DNA from: CAZQKE01 sp964593865
GTDB lineage: Bacteria > Chloroflexota > Anaerolineae > JAAYZQ01
Length of the DNA: 25,304 nucleotides
Direction: 5' to 3'
Assembly: GCA_964593865.1 (NCBI GenBank)
Contig: CAZQKE010000105.1
Span: 1 to 25,304 of the forward strand
Part shown: positions 21,548 through 25,304 of the stretch, one piece after another
Layout: each line of letters begins with the position of its first letter
How positions within the stretch are numbered: position 1 is the first letter of the stretch
Position numbers and translations under genes: made by a program
The notes under the pieces: model-generated
Seen by the model: the letters and a program-made list of their open reading frames with translations, nothing else
Database searches by the model: none
Told to the model about the DNA's origin: nothing

Positions 21548-22735
21548 CTAGGAGTGGATCTCGTTGGCTTCCGGCTCCTCGCCCAGGGCCAGGGCCTCCG
21601 GAATCGAATCGGGTAGGTCCTCGGCAGAAACGGGGGCGAGGGCTGCTTCTTCTTGTTCTTGATCCGCCGGGATGGGAACGGAGATCGGTGCGTAGCGGTC
21701 GGCAGCTTCTTCGATGGTCTGGCCTCCTTCATACAGTTCGGCCAGGAGCGGCCCCATGCTGCCCAGATACAATTCGGAGCGAGGGCGGAAGGGAGCGGTT
21801 TGGCGTAGGGTCTCCATCGCCTCGCCGTCCAGCGTGGCGGCGATAAAGCCTTCGGTGCGGTTGGTCCCGGCCTGGACCAGCACGCCGTCGGCCTGGGGCG
21901 TCAGGGCGATGGGGGATAGCAAGGCGGAGCGGCCGTAATAGTCGTCCCGGTCCTCCCGCCCCAAGAGATTCGGGCCTACCAGGAAACTGGCGGCGGTATA
22001 GACCTGGTTCTCTTCGGCACGGAGGGCCAGTGCGTTGCGGACCACATTGGCGTAGGCGACACCGGGGATGGCGGCGATGCCTACGATCAGGTCCGCGCCT
22101 TGCAGGGCCAGGAGTCGGGCCAGTTCGGGGTACATGGCGTCGCGCCCGATGAGGATTCCCAGACGGCCATAGCGGGTCGCAAAGACGGTTAGCTCGCTGC
22201 CGGGGGCGACCAGCTCCCGCTCGTCGGGGGTCAGGTGGAATTTATCCTGGTAGCCCAGCACGGTTCCGTCCACGTCAAAGACGTAGGCCCGGTTGCGGAT
22301 CGTGCCGGTTTCCGGGTCCAGGATGTAGAGGCTGCCGCCGACGATGGCCGTGCTGTATTCGGCAGCCAGGCGGCCCAGGGTCTCCTGGTAGAGTTCCAGG
22401 TATTCCGCGCTCTTTTTGCGCAGGAGACGTTCCAGGCTGCCCCGAAAACCGCCCCCCAGGATGCTGGCCGTCGTCCCGGCCACGCGGCCCAGGCTGCGGG
22501 CCAAAAAGCCGGAGGTGGGCTTTTTGCCCTGATCCTGTCGTTTGACGAACCCCAGCTTAAAGCCGGAGATCAGCGGTGGAGCCAGCATGACGCCGGCCAA
22601 TTCGGGAAAGATGGTCAGTTGGACGGCTTTGGCCTGCGCCTGGCGGAGAAAGCGGCGGGCGTCGGCGGCAAATTCGTCCGAGGTGGCATGGATGGTCATA
22701 CGCGGCTGCACACAGGCGACGGTGATATTTTGCAT
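21548..22735 (-). CDS. Nitrilase-superfamily protein lacking the catalytic cysteine
   Basis: This 395-residue protein has the carbon-nitrogen hydrolase fold. E45 (TIFPEL) and K165 (GYQDKFHLTPDE) of the Glu-Lys-Cys triad are present. At the nucleophile, however, the motif reads LGILIGRDAMYPE, with G197 (codon GGG) where active members have cysteine. The fold is otherwise well kept. It should not hydrolyse amides by the usual mechanism and may be a binding or regulatory homologue. An insertion of about 50 basic residues (55-110) and an acidic tail (about 340-395) are further departures. ATG 22735 has AAGGAGGAG upstream. Its promoter overlaps that of the divergent histidine kinase, so the two may be co-regulated. 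Confidence 0.85.
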   Translation of the reverse strand: MQNITVACVQPRMTIHATSDEFAADARRFLRQAQAKAVQLTIFPELAGVMLAPPLISGFKLGFVKRQDQGKKPTSGFLARSLGRVAGTTASILGGGFRGSLERLLRKKSAEYLELYQETLGRLAAEYSTAIVGGSLYILDPETGTIRNRAYVFDVDGTVLGYQDKFHLTPDERELVAPGSELTVFATRYGRLGILIGRDAMYPELARLLALQGADLIVGIAAIPGVAYANVVRNALALRAEENQVYTAASFLVGPNLLGREDRDDYYGRSALLSPIALTPQADGVLVQAGTNRTEGFIAATLDGEAMETLRQTAPFRPRSELYLGSMGPLLAELYEGGQTIEEAADRYAPISVPIPADQEQEEAALAPVSAEDLPDSIPEALALGEEPEANEIHS

Positions 22736-22770
22736 GGGACTCCTCCTTACAAATACCGGGTTGCCTTTGT

Positions 22771-22799
22771 ATTATAGCACACTTTGGCGTATTAGGCTA
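22771..22799 (-). promoter_or_regulatory. Promoter for the nitrilase-like gene
   Basis: On the minus strand TGTGC precedes a consensus TATAAT (22771-22776); the -35 (TAGCCT, 17 bp upstream) is poor, as expected for an extended -10. The start should be near 22764. The -35 region is shared with the divergent promoter. Confidence 0.6.
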
Positions 22800-22821
22800 T
22801 CTCCGGCTTTTGTGGTATACT
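22792..22821 (+). promoter_or_regulatory. Promoter for the histidine kinase gene
   Basis: TGTGG precedes TATACT (22816-22821). A weak TTAGGC lies 18 bp upstream. The start should be near 22828, giving a leader of about 130 nt before the ATG at 22957. Confidence 0.55.
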
Positions 22822-22862
22822 GGGTTGGGTATGTGCCGAAAGGGCAACTTCCTGCTCCTGCC

Positions 22863-22937
22863 GGGTCGGGGACCGGTTTGGAGCGGAGCGAAGGCCGACC
22901 CCGAATTTCGCCCCCGGTGGTGCACCGGGAATCTTTT
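22863..22937 (+). promoter_or_regulatory. Attenuator-like leader of the histidine kinase gene
   Basis: GGGTCGG (22863-22869) pairs with CCGACCC (22895-22901). Downstream, CCCGGTG-GTG-CACCGGG (22913-22929) forms a perfect 7-bp hairpin followed by AATCTTTT, which resembles an intrinsic terminator 20 bp before the kinase ATG. Conditional termination is an inference. Confidence 0.45.
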
Positions 22938-22956
22938 AGAAAACGCCGGAAAAACG

Positions 22957-25056
22957 ATGACTTGCGATACCGACCGAGCTCTGTTGGACATCATGCGAGA
23001 GGTCGGCGGGGCAGAAGGTTTCCCCCAGGCCCTGGATGCCCTGCTGGAGCGGGCTACTCCCCTGGTCCCCTGTGATGGCTTGGCGGTAATGTGGCGCAAC
23101 GAAGAGCACCTGGAGGTGCTGGCCGCTGCGGGCGCGACGGCTCCTTTGCGGGGGCTGATCTTGCCCGCCGAACAGATCGGTGCGGCACGGGCCGCCTTGG
23201 ATGGCCGTCGCCCCTTTGCCGTCTCCGATACGGCTCAGGATACCCACTGGCCCCAGGTCCCCGGTGGGGAAAAGGTACGTGCCTGGCTGGGCGTGCCCCT
23301 GCTTGTTCGGGGGCAAGTGATCGGCTTGATGGAATGGACTGCCGCCCGACCGCGGGATTGGACGGCAGAAGAGGTGGTTCTGGCCCGGCGGCTGGCCGAT
23401 TATGTCGCGCCGCTTCTCCATCGTCTCCAGTTGCTGGACGATACCAGGCGGCGATTGCGCGAACGCCAAGAGACCGAAGCGGCCCTCTTGGCCCAGGCGG
23501 TGGATCTGACCTCCGAGTTGCAGCCGTTGGTGCGAGAGGCGTTGGAGTTTGCCGCTGCGGAGGATGCCTTTATCTTCCTGCCTGCCGCCCACAGGGGGCG
23601 TTTGCGCTGTGTCGCCGCCGCCGGTCGCCGCCGGGACCGCCTGTGTTCCGTCACCCTGCGCGGCGACGGAACCCTGGAAGGGTGGAGCGTCCCCCTGGCC
23701 GAGGCCCGCTCCGGTGGAGGCCCCACCGACCGGGAGGTGATGGCCCGTCTCGGCATTGAGCGCACGCTGATCCTGCCGTTGCGCGTCGGCGGGGAGCAGG
23801 TCGGCATGGTGGGGGTAGCAGAACCGCGCCGGGGTCGGACCTTTGGGCAAGATGCGATCCGGTTGATGACCCATCTGGCCAGCCAGGCATCTCTGATCAT
23901 TGAGCGTTCGCGGTATGCCCTGACCGATACCCCCTTTGATTATGAGATGATCGTCCAATCTGCTCCCCTGGGGATCGGCGTGTTGACCGTTGGTGGCGAT
24001 ATTCTCCTTTGCAACCCTGCGTTGGGTCGGCTGCTTTCCCGCTCCGACCGGAGCCTGGTGGGGCGCAATTTACCCCATTTTTTGATGCGAAGCGACGGTC
24101 AACGCCTGCTGCGGGCATTGGAGGAGGTGTCTATTACCGCGCAAAGCCGCCAAGTAGACGCCCGTGTCCGTTCGGGACAGGGCGATCCCCGCTATGTGCG
24201 CATTTCTATCTCCCTTGCCCATATTTCGGGGGGGACAGGTGATGGATTGATCGTCATCGTTGAAGACATCACCCCCCTCAAAATCCTGGAGCGGGAGCGG
24301 GTAGAGCACCTGCGCGAGCTACGGGAAAAACATGCCCAGCTGAAAGAACTGGATGCCCTCAAATCCAAATTCGTCTCCAATGTCTCCCACGAGTTGCGGA
24401 CGCCGCTGGCCGTCATCAAGCTTTATGCTACATTGGCCCGCAAAGGACGGCCGGAGAAACGGCTCCACTACCTGCAGACCATTGAGCAGGAAACCCATCG
24501 TTTGGAAACGATGGTTGAAAACATCTTGGACCTGACGCGCATGGATCGTCAGGCTTTGCACATCAGCCCCGAACGGCTGTCCGTTGCGGAGATCGTCGCC
24601 CAGGTGATTCAGGTGTACGAAGAGCGGGCGCAGAAGCAGGGCATCCAGATCCGCAACCATGTGCAAGATGATCTGCCGCCCCTTTGGGCCGACAAGAACC
24701 ACCTGATCCAGATGCTGACCAACCTGGTGGACAACGCCCTCAAATACACGCCTCGCGGCGGGGAGGTATGGGTCGCCGCCCGCGAGTTCGGCTCCGATGG
24801 GCAGCGGATGTTAGAGATCGCCGTGGGGGATACGGGCGTGGGCATCCCAGAGGATGAGCAGGAGAAGGTATTTGACCGCTTCTACCGTGGCAGCAACAAC
24901 ACCCCCAGTTCTACGGGGACCGGTTTAGGGTTGGCGATTGTGCAGGAGCTGATGGCCCGGCACAACGGGCGGGTGACGCTCCGTAGCCGAGTGGGAGAAG
25001 GCAGTGTGTTCGCCTTGCAGTTCCCCCTGACGGAGCCGGGGCAGAGTGAAGGATAG
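22957..25056 (+). CDS. GAF-GAF-PAS sensor histidine kinase
   Basis: The 699-residue soluble sensor kinase has two GAF-like domains (about 10-155 and 170-315), a PAS domain (about 325-440), a short coiled coil, a HisKA dimerisation domain and a HATPase_c domain. The phosphorylated histidine is H478 in SHELRTPL. The N box NLVDNALKYTP begins at N589, and the G1 (GDTGVGIP), F (FDRFYRG) and G2 (GTGLGLAIV) boxes are intact. No membrane helix is present, so it senses an intracellular ligand, perhaps redox, a nucleotide or a chromophore. No response regulator gene is adjacent. I chose ATG 22957 because the domain begins there and the upstream open frame, to 22810, crosses a terminator-like hairpin; the ribosome-binding site is weak. 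Confidence 0.88.
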   Translation: MTCDTDRALLDIMREVGGAEGFPQALDALLERATPLVPCDGLAVMWRNEEHLEVLAAAGATAPLRGLILPAEQIGAARAALDGRRPFAVSDTAQDTHWPQVPGGEKVRAWLGVPLLVRGQVIGLMEWTAARPRDWTAEEVVLARRLADYVAPLLHRLQLLDDTRRRLRERQETEAALLAQAVDLTSELQPLVREALEFAAAEDAFIFLPAAHRGRLRCVAAAGRRRDRLCSVTLRGDGTLEGWSVPLAEARSGGGPTDREVMARLGIERTLILPLRVGGEQVGMVGVAEPRRGRTFGQDAIRLMTHLASQASLIIERSRYALTDTPFDYEMIVQSAPLGIGVLTVGGDILLCNPALGRLLSRSDRSLVGRNLPHFLMRSDGQRLLRALEEVSITAQSRQVDARVRSGQGDPRYVRISISLAHISGGTGDGLIVIVEDITPLKILERERVEHLRELREKHAQLKELDALKSKFVSNVSHELRTPLAVIKLYATLARKGRPEKRLHYLQTIEQETHRLETMVENILDLTRMDRQALHISPERLSVAEIVAQVIQVYEERAQKQGIQIRNHVQDDLPPLWADKNHLIQMLTNLVDNALKYTPRGGEVWVAAREFGSDGQRMLEIAVGDTGVGIPEDEQEKVFDRFYRGSNNTPSSTGTGLGLAIVQELMARHNGRVTLRSRVGEGSVFALQFPLTEPGQSEG

Positions 25057-25101
25057 TAGGGGCGCAAAGCCCGGCCTGGGGCAGGGCAAGGGGGATTTGC
25101 C

Positions 25102-25304
25102 ATGACTCTCTTTCTCGCTTTTTTGCTCTTGGTCTTTTTCTTTAGCCTGGTTTCCGGCAGGGTGGAGAAGTCGGTCCTGACCGGGCCGCTGGTTTTTACC
25201 GCCGCGGGCCTGCTGCTCTCCTTCCTCTTTCCCTCTGCTGCGGTGCGGGAGACCCACAACCCGGCGGTGCTCCTCATTGCCGAGCTGACCCTGGCCGTCG
25301 TCCT
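25102..25304 (+). CDS. Probable cation/proton antiporter, N-terminal part
   Basis: The visible 67 residues hold two hydrophobic helices, from residue 2 and from about residue 27, and then HNPAVLLIAELTLAVV at the window edge. The pattern of a short first helix, a PLVFTAAGLLLS second helix and an AELTLAVV third helix fits sodium/hydrogen exchangers of the CPA1 (NhaP-like) group. ATG 25102 follows AAGGGGGA. The gene lies 45 bp after the histidine kinase and runs off the window, so the family call is tentative. Confidence 0.6.
   Translation, partial: MTLFLAFLLLVFFFSLVSGRVEKSVLTGPLVFTAAGLLLSFLFPSAAVRETHNPAVLLIAELTLAVV

Noticed and set aside
22810..22956. Longer N-terminus for the histidine kinase
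   Set aside because: The TTG at 22810 lies upstream of the predicted -10, and the extra residues cross a terminator-like hairpin and show no domain character. ATG 22831 cannot be fully excluded.

Overview
The window is GC-rich bacterial chromosome carrying 17 complete genes and one gene cut off by the right edge. I see no tRNA, rRNA, CRISPR array, transposase or phage gene. Gene content and style suggest a member of the Chloroflexota (Anaerolineae- or Caldilineae-like). The clues are Pro/Thr-rich linkers on exported proteins, very large GT-C glycosyltransferases with C-terminal beta modules, a YacL-type PIN-TRAM protein, a DUF348/G5/3D wall protein, and Bacillus-like TGTG-extended -10 promoters. 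The assignment is an inference from gene style, not from a marker comparison.

Left part (1-4081): a minus-strand run of a YacL-like PIN-TRAM protein, a cytidylate-kinase-like protein and cysS. The first two are coupled and driven by a near-consensus promoter. cysS is bracketed by two copies of an unusual dispersed repeat built from consecutive perfect hairpins. Next (4082-7288) comes a tight plus-strand operon: a cysteine-rich DUF166 protein, a MIP18/DUF59 Fe-S assembly factor, a DUF1858 plus double DUF2249 protein, and a 12-helix membrane protein resembling the haem-copper oxidase subunit I/NnrS superfamily. This operon is my best candidate for a poorly described system, perhaps a metal or redox module at the membrane. 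A DUF348/G5/3D wall protein and ksgA follow on the same strand.

Middle (9864-17146): a minus-strand group of a DUF2723 glycosyltransferase, a GT39-like glycosyltransferase and a SufS-like class V aminotransferase. An 87-bp tandem array of inverted repeats separates the two glycosyltransferases. The GT39-like gene also contains a heptanucleotide tandem repeat inside its coding sequence and another over its stop codon. Both glycosyltransferases end in repeated beta-sandwich-like modules and probably work on envelope glycans.

Right part (17372-25304): a perfect consensus sigma-70 promoter drives three overlapping genes for exported, membrane-anchored proteins with Pro/Thr linkers (SLT-like, an unrecognised beta domain, and a PA14 lipoprotein). 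Then come a zinc-ribbon membrane protein and xseA. A convergent nitrilase-fold protein lacks the catalytic cysteine. A divergent GAF-GAF-PAS histidine kinase has a structured, attenuator-like leader. The start of a probable cation/proton antiporter ends the window. Several starts were moved inward from the longest open frame on the basis of ribosome-binding sites and promoters; each entry says why.
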